Shown here one piece after another: positions 57,149-64,000 of a stretch of 64,000 nt of DNA. Location: the NCBI RefSeq assembly GCF_028335745.1, contig NZ_CP116477.1, positions 2,480,001-2,544,000 on the forward strand, written 5' to 3'. The notes under the pieces are model-generated. The model worked only from the letters and a program-made list of their open reading frames with translations. It had not been told where the DNA came from and did no database searches. The DNA is from Pectobacterium sp. A5351. Its GTDB lineage: Bacteria > Pseudomonadota > Gammaproteobacteria > Enterobacterales > Enterobacteriaceae. The first letter of the stretch is position 1; every line of letters starts with the position of its first letter. A program made the position numbers and the translations under genes.

Positions 57149-57853
57149 ATGCGCCTATACCAGCTATCGTCTCAATCGCTTCAGTTTCCTGATCCGAATC
57201 ATGCGCTGGATGACCCCAACGGCCTGCTGGCCGTTGGCGGCGATCTCTCCGTTGCCAGGCTGAAAGCGGCTTACCGACAGGGCATTTTCCCTTGGTACTC
57301 CCCCGGTGAACCTATCTTATGGTGGTCTCCGAATCCGCGTGCGGTTCTCTTTCCCGGTGAATTCCATCTCAGCCGCAGCATGAAAAAGTTCCTGAAACGT
57401 CATACTTTCCATGCCACGCTCAATCAGGCGTTTGATGATGTCATTCACGCCTGCGCGCACGAGCACCAAGACGGCACCTGGATTACACCGGGCATTATTA
57501 CAGCCTATCGCCAACTTCATCAGGTTGGGAAAGCCCATTCCGTCGAAGTGTGGCAGGATGACAAACTGGTTGGTGGATTATATGGCATTGAGCAAGGAAG
57601 ATTATTTTGCGGTGAGTCAATGTTCAGCCGTACGGATAATGCGTCAAAATACGCACTGCTGGCATTTCAACAACATTTTACCCGCCACGGTGGTCATTTG
57701 ATCGATTGTCAGGTGTTAAACGCCCATACCGCGTCGCTGGGCGTGAGTGAAATCCCCCGCGATCGCTTCCTGCAACTGCTTTCTCAGTGGCAGGATCTCA
57801 CCGTCGATGACGGTTGCTGGTTACCACAATCGCTCGCCGAACCCGTACTATGA
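57149..57853 (+). CDS. aat: Leucyl/phenylalanyl-tRNA-protein transferase
   Basis: 234 aa from the ATG at 57149, which aligns with E. coli MRLVQLS. A TTG at 57140 extends it by three residues; neither has a clear ribosome site. It adds Leu or Phe to proteins with N-terminal Lys or Arg, marking them for ClpAP through ClpS. Signatures: [37 protein letters not shown] and LFCGESMFS. clpA and clpS, its partners in the N-end rule, are encoded close by. Confidence 0.94.
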   Translation: MRLYQLSSQSLQFPDPNHALDDPNGLLAVGGDLSVARLKAAYRQGIFPWYSPGEPILWWSPNPRAVLFPGEFHLSRSMKKFLKRHTFHATLNQAFDDVIHACAHEHQDGTWITPGIITAYRQLHQVGKAHSVEVWQDDKLVGGLYGIEQGRLFCGESMFSRTDNASKYALLAFQQHFTRHGGHLIDCQVLNAHTASLGVSEIPRDRFLQLLSQWQDLTVDDGCWLPQSLAEPVL

Positions 57854-57951
57854 CAGAGAAAACCGGGTAAATAACGTCCCAAACGTGAACGCTTCTTTAC
57901 ATAATGGCGGTTTTTCGGCATTATCTTGCGGTTAAAAAATAAAGGTAGTGA

Positions 57952-58185
<234 letters not shown>

Positions 58186-58238
58186 CCGGTTCGCCCATCG
58201 CTGAGAACAGCGATATATGAGGATGTGACTCCCTCCCC

Positions 58239-58273
58239 AGCCCTTCCCTTTCATGGTAAGGGCTTTTGTTTTT
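58239..58273 (+). terminator. infA terminator
   Basis: AGCCCTT (58239-58245) and AAGGGCT (58258-58264) with an inner CCTTT/AAGG alternative, followed by TTTGTTTTTT. Confidence 0.82.
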
Positions 58274-58298
58274 TGGAGAACGTCTGACAAAGGGATGT

Positions 58299-58322
58299 AA
58301 AAAAGGGATGCCTTAGCATCCC
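58299..58322 (-). terminator. clpA terminator
   Basis: On the minus strand: GGGATGC-TAAG-GCATCCC followed by TTTTTT. It lies 27 bases past the clpA stop. Confidence 0.9.
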
Positions 58323-58348
58323 TCTTAGATAACAACATACGATATCGA

Positions 58349-60622
58349 TTAATTAACGCTTTCCGCTTTCCGCTTCTCCGCGCTCTGGAAGCCGTAAGTC
58401 AGTTGCTGCGTCTCTTTATCCAGTTCCACCGTGACAGAGCCACCATCCACCAGCGAACCAAACAGCAGCTCGTTGGCCAGCGGTTTCTTGAGGCTTTCCT
58501 GCATTACGCGTGCCATCGGTCGGGCTCCCATGGCTTTGTCGTAGCCTTTTTCTGCCAGCCAGTTACGCGCTTCCTCACTGACTTCCAGCGATACGCCTTT
58601 CGCATCCAACTGCGCCTGAAGTTCCACGATAAATTTATCGACAACCTGCTGAATGACGTCGGTAGACAGATGGTTGAACCAGATAATGCCATCCAGACGG
58701 TTACGGAACTCCGGCGTAAATACCTTCTTGATCTCTTCCATCGCATCACTGCTATTGTCCTGATGGATGATACCGATAGATTTACGCTGTGTTTCCCGCA
58801 CGCCCGCGTTGGTGGTCATGACGACAATGACATTACGGAAATCCGCTTTGCGGCCATTGTTGTCCGTCAGCGTCCCGTTATCCATCACCTGCAACAGCAG
58901 ATTAAAGACATCAGGATGCGCTTTCTCGATCTCATCCAGCAGCAGTACCGCATGAGGATGCTTAATGACGGCATCCGTCAGCAGGCCGCCCTGATCGTAG
59001 CCCACATAGCCGGGAGGCGCACCAATCAAGCGGCTAACCGTATGACGTTCCATATATTCGGACATATCAAAGCGCAGCAGTTCAATATCCAGCGCTTTAG
59101 CCAGCTGTAACGTCACTTCCGTCTTACCAACACCAGTAGGACCGGCGAACAGGAAGGAACCGACCGGTTTACGCTCCTGACCCAGCCCTGCACGGCTCAT
59201 CTTGATAGACTCAGACAGCGCTTCAATAGCCTTGTCCTGTCCGAACACCAGCATTTTCAGGCGGTCGCTGAGGTTCTTCAGCACATCGCGATCGCTGGCG
59301 GAGACGGTTTTTTCTGGAATACGGGCAATACGGGCGACAACGGATTCGATGTCACTCACATTAACCGTTTTCTTCCGCTTGCTGACTGGCACCAGACGGC
59401 TGCGTGCGCCCGCTTCATCGATCACATCAATCGCTTTATCCGGCAGGTGACGATCGTTGATATATTTCACCGCCAGCTCTACCGCTGCGCGAATTGCTTT
59501 CGACGTATAGCGAACATCATGGTGAGCCTCATACTTTGGCTTCAGGCCATTAATGATTTGTATGGTTTCTTCCACGCTGGGTTCAGTGATATCGATTTTC
59601 TGGAAACGACGCGCCAGCGCCCGATCCTTTTCAAAGATATTACTGAATTCCTGATAGGTGGTTGAACCGATGACACGAATCTTGCCGCTGGAAAGCAGCG
59701 GTTTAATCAGATTAGCGGCATCAACCTGACCACCGGACGCGGCACCCGCACCGATAATCGTGTGAATTTCATCAATGAACAGAATGCTGTTTTTATCCTG
59801 TTCGAGCTGTTTCAGCAGCGCCTTGAAGCGTTTTTCAAAATCACCGCGATATTTCGTTCCTGCCAGCAGCGCACCGATGTCAAGCGAGTACAGGGTGCAC
59901 TCCGCCATCACTTCCGGCACATCGCCCTGCACAATACGCCAGGCCAGCCCTTCAGCAATTGCGGTTTTACCCACACCGGATTCGCCGACCAGCAGCGGGT
60001 TATTTTTACGACGGCGGCACAATACCTGAATCGTGCGTTCCAGTTCTTTATCCCGGCCAATGAGCGGATCGATGCCGCCAACACGAGCCAGTTGATTCAG
60101 ATTGGTGGTGAAGTTTTCCATACGATCTTCCCCTCCTGCCTGTTCTTCATTGACGGGATTTTCAGGGTTCGGCGCCTGATCGGTTTCTTCTTTACGCGTG
60201 CCGTGAGAAATAAAGTTCACGACATCCAGACGGCTGACGTCATGCTTACGCAGCAGGTAGGCAGCCTGAGATTCCTGTTCGCTAAAAATCGCGACCAAAA
60301 CGTTGGCACCGGACACTTCGCTGCGACCGGAGGACTGCACATGGAAAACAGCGCGTTGGAGTACGCGTTGAAAGCTGAGCGTCGGCTGAGTTTCTCGCTC
60401 GTCGTCACTCTGCGGTAATGTTGGTGTGGTCTGCTCAATGAACGCCTCCAGTTCCTGGCGCAGGGCGGCTAAATCTACCGTGCAGGCTTCCAGTGCTTCA
60501 CGGGCGGCTGGGTTACTGAGCAGTGCTAACAGCAGGTGCTCCACGGTCATAAACTCGTGTCGGTGCTCACGCGCTCTGGCGAAAGCCATGTTGAGACTGA
60601 GTTCCAGTTCTTGATTGAGCAT
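58349..60622 (-). CDS. clpA: ATP-dependent Clp protease ATP-binding subunit ClpA
   Basis: 757 aa from the ATG at 60622 with GGGAGAGG upstream. A hexameric unfoldase that feeds ClpP. The N domain (1-140) binds ClpS. D1 has Walker A GESGVGKT and Walker B ILFIDEIHT. D2 has GPTGVGKTE and LLLDEIEKAHPDVFNLLLQ. The IGIIHQDN segment matches the ClpP-binding loop (recalled E. coli IGLIHQDN). clpS lies 29 bases upstream in the same direction. Confidence 0.97.
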   Translation of the reverse strand: MLNQELELSLNMAFARAREHRHEFMTVEHLLLALLSNPAAREALEACTVDLAALRQELEAFIEQTTPTLPQSDDERETQPTLSFQRVLQRAVFHVQSSGRSEVSGANVLVAIFSEQESQAAYLLRKHDVSRLDVVNFISHGTRKEETDQAPNPENPVNEEQAGGEDRMENFTTNLNQLARVGGIDPLIGRDKELERTIQVLCRRRKNNPLLVGESGVGKTAIAEGLAWRIVQGDVPEVMAECTLYSLDIGALLAGTKYRGDFEKRFKALLKQLEQDKNSILFIDEIHTIIGAGAASGGQVDAANLIKPLLSSGKIRVIGSTTYQEFSNIFEKDRALARRFQKIDITEPSVEETIQIINGLKPKYEAHHDVRYTSKAIRAAVELAVKYINDRHLPDKAIDVIDEAGARSRLVPVSKRKKTVNVSDIESVVARIARIPEKTVSASDRDVLKNLSDRLKMLVFGQDKAIEALSESIKMSRAGLGQERKPVGSFLFAGPTGVGKTEVTLQLAKALDIELLRFDMSEYMERHTVSRLIGAPPGYVGYDQGGLLTDAVIKHPHAVLLLDEIEKAHPDVFNLLLQVMDNGTLTDNNGRKADFRNVIVVMTTNAGVRETQRKSIGIIHQDNSSDAMEEIKKVFTPEFRNRLDGIIWFNHLSTDVIQQVVDKFIVELQAQLDAKGVSLEVSEEARNWLAEKGYDKAMGARPMARVMQESLKKPLANELLFGSLVDGGSVTVELDKETQQLTYGFQSAEKRKAESVN

Positions 60623-60651
60623 AGGCACCTCTCCCAATAAATCGCCTGACT

Positions 60652-60972
60652 TCAGGCTTTTTCCAGCGTACAGAGCAGCGGGTGCTCATTTTCTCTGGCA
60701 TAACGATTGACTTGTACGACCTTGGTCTCAGCCACTTCAGCACTGAATACGCCACAAATCGCTTTACCCTGATAATGCACGGTTAACATAAGCTGCGTGG
60801 CACGTTCAATATCATAAGAAAAGAACTTTTGCAGAACGTCAATAACAAATTCCATCGGGGTGTAATCATCGTTATTCAACACCACGTTATACATGGACGG
60901 TGGCTGCAATTTTTCTTTCTGTTTATCGACAGTCAGGTTCTCGGATTGTGACCACGTACTGTTGTTTCCCAT
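60652..60972 (-). CDS. clpS: ClpS adaptor for N-end rule degradation
   Basis: 106 aa, with a flexible N terminus and the conserved core ([60 protein letters not shown]). It binds N-terminal Leu, Phe, Trp or Tyr and delivers substrates to ClpA. The NDDYTPMEF segment forms part of the recognition pocket. Its partners clpA and aat are nearby. Confidence 0.97.
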   Translation of the reverse strand: MGNNSTWSQSENLTVDKQKEKLQPPSMYNVVLNNDDYTPMEFVIDVLQKFFSYDIERATQLMLTVHYQGKAICGVFSAEVAETKVVQVNRYARENEHPLLCTLEKA

Positions 60973-61517
60973 TCTCTATCCACATCATGTAACGAATATC
61001 GCGCCCCGCGACATTGGTCTGTTATTCCCAATAGATTCGAGAAGCAGGAAATGAGACCTGCGACTTGAAAGATGACGGGTATCTCTTAATGTGGCTCACT
61101 TAAGTATAGGATTAGGGGAAAACATGATGATAAGGCTCCCACAGGGATGCCTCACACCGTGGTAGCCCCCGGTATCTCGATTCTTAAACGATCGACACTA
61201 CGGATATCTCTGTATTTACAGTATCACGTCTACTTTTTATTTTTCCACCTAAGGGATTAAATGGTTCCTGGAAAGTAAAATTCAAGGCCTGTAATCGATA
61301 TCTTGAGTACGCAGCGCGATCGTGGGTTCATCAATAGCGTTATCTGCATCAAACTTTGACAAACTCCCCTCAACACCACGCGGTAGATCGCTTGACGCCG
61401 GGATCGATTTCACTAAAGTGTACGAATGAATTGATGGGGTTTTAATCAATTCGTATTCGTAGTAACCAAATAACCACACCTTACTGAAAAGAATACTCTT
61501 GCGAAGGATGTCAATGC
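60973..61517. other. clpS-cspD divergent intergenic region
   Basis: 545 bases with an ERIC-derived remnant and otherwise no supported gene. A 65-codon minus-strand frame (61282-61479) has no recognised homology. The cspD promoter must be here. GTGTACGAATGAATTGATGG and TCAATTCGTATTC form a partial inverted pair at about 61418-61460. Confidence 0.45.
61023..61082. repeat. Internally deleted ERIC remnant
   Basis: The two ends match the ends of the full ERIC at 27882-28008. The left end reads TTATTCCCAATAGATTCGAG against TATACCCTAAATAATTCGAG. The right end reads CTTGAAAGATGACGGGTAT against CTTGAAGTATGACGGGTAT. The ERIC core is missing, leaving about 60 bp with a GCAGG/CCTGC stem. Confidence 0.65.
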
Positions 61518-61739
61518 ATGGAGACAGGTACTGTTAAATGGTTCAATAATGCCAAAGGGTTTGGTTTTATCTGTCCAGAAGGGGGGGGTGACGATATCTT
61601 CGCGCACTACTCAACCATTCAAATGGATGGCTACCGGACTCTGAAAGCCGGACAGGTTGTGAGGTTTGATGTTCATCAAGGGCCGAAAGGCAATCATGCC
61701 TGCCTGATCGTCCCGCAAATCACCGAGGCCGCATCCTGA
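61518..61739 (+). CDS. cspD: Cold-shock-like protein CspD
   Basis: 73 aa, GAAGGAT before the ATG. A cold-shock OB fold (GTVKWFNNAKGFGFICPEGG with the RNP1 motif, DIFAHYSTIQMDG with RNP2). CspD is a stationary-phase inhibitor of replication in E. coli, longer and more acidic at the C terminus than CspA, as seen here (IVPQITEAAS). Divergent from clpS, the conserved arrangement. Confidence 0.96.
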   Translation: METGTVKWFNNAKGFGFICPEGGGDDIFAHYSTIQMDGYRTLKAGQVVRFDVHQGPKGNHACLIVPQITEAAS

Positions 61740-61807
61740 CCCTTTCTATCACCCTACACGTTTACTCAGAACACCTACGCTAAACCGTAAAATGACTATA
61801 ATGCGAC

Positions 61808-61841
61808 AAATGCCGTTCACGACACTGAGCGGCATTTTTTT
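61808..61841. terminator. Bidirectional terminator, cspD / ybjD
   Basis: AAATGCCG (61808-61815) and CGGCATTT (61830-61837) with TTTT after it. It lies between two convergent genes and has a run of A/T on both sides. Confidence 0.8.
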
Positions 61842-61850
61842 ATCGTGCAA

Positions 61851-63515
61851 CTAATCTGCACGTCCACGAGCCAGCCACAGTACACGGGAGAACATACTGC
61901 GAATCAGCGGCGGAATGGCATCGTTTCCCATCGCCGCGGCTTCCATCGCCACTTCAATCGCCAGGTCGGGTTTGGATGAACGATGGATCGCTTTGATGAT
62001 GATTTTGTGCATCGATAGCGCTACCTTCTCCGGCAATTGCGCAGTGCGGTGGTAAACGTGGCTGAATCCCTCACGATACATGTAGTGCTCCATATCTGAT
62101 GCAGGCAGAACGGTCAGATGATCTCGTTCGCTTTCGTCCTGTGCGGTTAACATGCTTTTCGCCGTTGCCGCATATTTTTTCCCCGCGTCATCACCATCGA
62201 CCAGCACATGCCATTCAATCCCCATTCGCCGTGCGAATCTCAGTAATGGCCGGAGCCCGGACTGAGCAAACTCAATCACTTTCACCCCCTCAGCTTCAAA
62301 ATGATGCCCACATTGGCGCGCCAGTTCATTCAGCATCCAGACTTCAGTTTCACCTTCCACCAGTAGCCAGCAGCGGGCAAAGAGTGAAGAAGGCCGATTC
62401 ATACGAATATGAAACGCAATACGTCGACTGTCTTCCGCATTCATCCCCTGACGACCCATCCGGTACGTCGCAACCCGTGAAGATTCACGCACCAGACGGC
62501 ACACCTGTTCCATCGGTACCAGCGACAGCAGTTCTCCCGAATTCGTTGTCGTGACTTTCTGGAGCGGCAATTGCGTCAGAAGCCCCCACGCTACTGACAG
62601 CATAATCGGGTGCAGGCGGGTTTCGGGGTCTTCAATCAGCAACAGCGGGCGGGCATGCGGATCCAGCACCACCGATCCTTTCGCCTGCAACAGCGTAGAA
62701 AACAACTCCAGCAGGATAATGCGGCGACTGCGGCTATTCGGGTCAGCAATCAGGCGGTTGATGTTGTCCAGCGATCGCCACGATTTACCGTTGTGCGCTC
62801 GCGCATGACGATGGTGGCGTCGGTCGTTGCCCGTGGCGTTCTGCTCGGAAAAATAGTGCTCCAGTAGTTGCCGCATCGCCACTAAGCCATGACGCAGCTC
62901 TTTATCCGTCAGCTTCTGCGGATTTTGCGCCAGCTCACGCATCAGTTGTTCAAACTGCTGCGCCAGCTTTTCATTACTATTATCTAATGTTGCCGCCAGT
63001 GTCCCGGAACGCAGACGCCGCATAAAACGCGCATCGCGCAGCCGCAGCACCGGATGCAGGCGAATAATCTCTCTGGCCAGCTCATCAATATCTTCCAGCG
63101 GTATCGGGTGCCCGTCTGCGCCGAGAAAACTACGCCAGGTGAAGACCGATTGGCTTTCGTCTACCTCCCCCTCCAGCCGATAAAATATACGACATAGCGA
63201 TGCCTCACCCTCCACCCAAACGGGACTAAGTGAACGATAGCGAGGGGCTAAATGGTGACCGGGTGCGGTTTCGCAGAACGTAAAAATAATCTGAAGGTGT
63301 TTTTCCCGACTATTTTCATCTCCCGGTGTGAAGTGAAAGTCCTGCATATCAAAATGATAAAGCGGCAACGTCGGAGCCAGCAGCAGGGAGAGCGCGTCCA
63401 GCAGGCTTGATTTCCCCCAGGCGTTTTCACCAATCAGCACATTATTCTCGTCCAGCATTAGCGACAGACGATTGATTCCCCGAAATCCCAGGATTTCAAT
63501 ACTTTCCAGATGCAT
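61851..63515 (-). CDS. ybjD: OLD-family ATPase/Toprim nuclease YbjD
   Basis: 554 aa from the ATG at 63515 with AGGAGAGAAGG just upstream. The extended frame to 63557 is not supported by the E. coli alignment. The N-terminal ABC/SMC-type ATPase (about 1-370) has IEILGFRGINRLSLML, Walker A GENAWGKSS and Walker B RPLLLIEDPETRLHP. The C-terminal Toprim domain has CWLLVEGETE and LVDGDDAGKKYA, candidate metal residues. It resembles class 2 OLD (overcoming lysogenization defect) proteins. Its cellular role is not established; no UvrD-like partner (as in Gabija-type pairs) is adjacent. Confidence 0.93.
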   Translation of the reverse strand: MHLESIEILGFRGINRLSLMLDENNVLIGENAWGKSSLLDALSLLLAPTLPLYHFDMQDFHFTPGDENSREKHLQIIFTFCETAPGHHLAPRYRSLSPVWVEGEASLCRIFYRLEGEVDESQSVFTWRSFLGADGHPIPLEDIDELAREIIRLHPVLRLRDARFMRRLRSGTLAATLDNSNEKLAQQFEQLMRELAQNPQKLTDKELRHGLVAMRQLLEHYFSEQNATGNDRRHHRHARAHNGKSWRSLDNINRLIADPNSRSRRIILLELFSTLLQAKGSVVLDPHARPLLLIEDPETRLHPIMLSVAWGLLTQLPLQKVTTTNSGELLSLVPMEQVCRLVRESSRVATYRMGRQGMNAEDSRRIAFHIRMNRPSSLFARCWLLVEGETEVWMLNELARQCGHHFEAEGVKVIEFAQSGLRPLLRFARRMGIEWHVLVDGDDAGKKYAATAKSMLTAQDESERDHLTVLPASDMEHYMYREGFSHVYHRTAQLPEKVALSMHKIIIKAIHRSSKPDLAIEVAMEAAAMGNDAIPPLIRSMFSRVLWLARGRAD

Positions 63516-63692
63516 CCTTCTCTCCTGTAGCGGCTGCCTGCGGGTTTCTGCTGTCATCGCGTGTAGTGTAGATCATCTGGCTACCTTGCACGTGATTCAT
63601 TCAACAAGAGGGATTTATTTTACTTAATGGTCGCCTTTTACCCTCACAGATCCCCCGTGATTGAGAGTGATTTTCATTGCTCATCATCAAAA

Positions 63693-63706
63693 TTGCGCTA
63701 AATCAA
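63693..63706 (+). promoter_or_regulatory. FNR-like site upstream of hcp
   Basis: TTGCG-CTAA-ATCAA matches the FNR consensus at 8 of 10 positions. If TATGCT (63758-63763) is the -10 box, the site is centred near -70, close to the FNR position recalled for E. coli hcp. Confidence 0.6.
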
Positions 63707-63766
63707 ATTTACCTAAAGTTGCAGTAAAAAAGCCTTTTTACCTGCCTCGGCTGACACTATGCTTTA

Positions 63767-63789
63767 AACAAGCATTTAAAATGCAACTT
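63767..63789 (+). promoter_or_regulatory. NsrR-binding site upstream of hcp
   Basis: A 23-bp near-palindrome, AACAAGCATTT-A-AAATGCAACTT. It agrees at 20 of 23 positions with the NsrR consensus of two AAGATGCATTT half-sites. It overlaps the start of transcription just before hcp, so NsrR would repress until nitric oxide is present. Confidence 0.8.
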
Positions 63790-63805
63790 AAAAAAGGACA
63801 TCATT

Positions 63806-64000
63806 ATGTTTTGTGTGCAATGTGAACAAACGATTCGTACCCCTGTTGGAAACGGCTGCTCTTACGCGCAGGGCATGTGCGGTAAAACCGCAGAAACCTC
63901 CGACCTGCAAGACCTGCTGGTCGCTGTGCTGCAAGGGCTTTCTGCCTGGGTGTTGAAAGCGCGCGAGCTGGATATCATCGATCACGAGATAGACAGTTTT
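63806..64000 (+). CDS. hcp: Hybrid cluster protein (hydroxylamine/NO reductase), 5' part
   Basis: The first 65 codons, running off the window. AAAAGGACATC precedes the ATG. The cysteines C3, C6, C18 and C25 in MFCVQCEQT and [13 protein letters not shown] bind the N-terminal iron-sulfur cluster of Hcp. The enzyme handles nitric oxide under anaerobic nitrosative stress. Its hcr reductase partner would be expected just downstream, outside the window. Confidence 0.95.
   Translation, partial: MFCVQCEQTIRTPVGNGCSYAQGMCGKTAETSDLQDLLVAVLQGLSAWVLKARELDIIDHEIDSF

Noticed and set aside
58186..58348. A serW-type tRNA gene between infA and clpA as in E. coli
   Set aside because: The interval holds only two terminators. 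No cloverleaf or CCA-type acceptor could be found.
61282..61479. 65-codon minus-strand frame before cspD
   Set aside because: No ribosome site or recognisable family; it covers the probable cspD promoter. Conservation data would be needed to revive it.
61851..63515. OLD-family YbjD as half of a Gabija-like defence pair
   Set aside because: It is the conserved core-genome ybjD next to cspD and hcp, and no UvrD-like helicase gene is adjacent.

Overview
The window is chromosomal DNA from an enterobacterium. Nearly every housekeeping protein reads as a close relative of its Escherichia coli counterpart. From ihfB to hcp the gene order follows the E. coli 19-20 minute region, but ycaP, ycaL, dmsABC and the serW tRNA are missing. 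An ERIC element, a stand-alone PuuP permease and the his neighbourhood suggest a soft-rot member of the Pectobacteriaceae, probably Pectobacterium. The genus is an inference from recall, not from a search.

Positions 1-8837 hold the early region of a BcepMu/Mu-like transposable prophage. Three leftward genes form a lysogeny module: an XRE repressor, a tail-anchored protein, and a membrane protein with a Pro-Ala linker that runs off the window. A palindromic operator sits inside the divergent early promoter. Rightward come a gp16-family regulator, an IclR-like HTH, a DUF3102 protein, a DDE transposase, an ExeA/MuB-type ATPase, small hypotheticals, DUF3164, a MazG-like protein, GemA and Mor. Everything normally found after Mor (lysis, head, tail) is absent. 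The sequence passes into a truncated IS4-family transposase, so the right side is deleted.

Positions 9390-13628 hold puuP with an unusual structured leader and overlapping small ORF, ycgR with an exact flagellar sigma-28 promoter, a citG remnant and yeeZ. Positions 13823-21268 are the complete his operon with its attenuator (hisL-GDCBHAFI). A YtcJ-type amidohydrolase follows. Next come ihfB, rpsA, cmk, aroA and serC on the minus strand, then ycaO and the anaerobic focA-pflB-pflA group on the plus strand.

Positions 35951-41196 are an accessory catabolic island: hydantoinase/oxoprolinase, DUF917 protein and NCS1 permease, divergent from a LysR regulator with TGGTGT/ACACCA dyads between them. 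Then ycaD, an intact IS3-family (IS150-group) element inserted in the loop of the ycaD/serS terminator, serS, rarA, lolA, a 17-bp tandem array, ftsK and lrp. Positions 52409-58185 are trxB, cydDC, aat and infA. The window ends with clpA-clpS, cspD, ybjD and the 5' part of hcp with recognisable FNR and NsrR sites.

The least explained parts are the prophage lysogeny module, the paired internal start sites in the two transposition genes, the structured puuP leader, and the divergently regulated hydantoin-type cluster.
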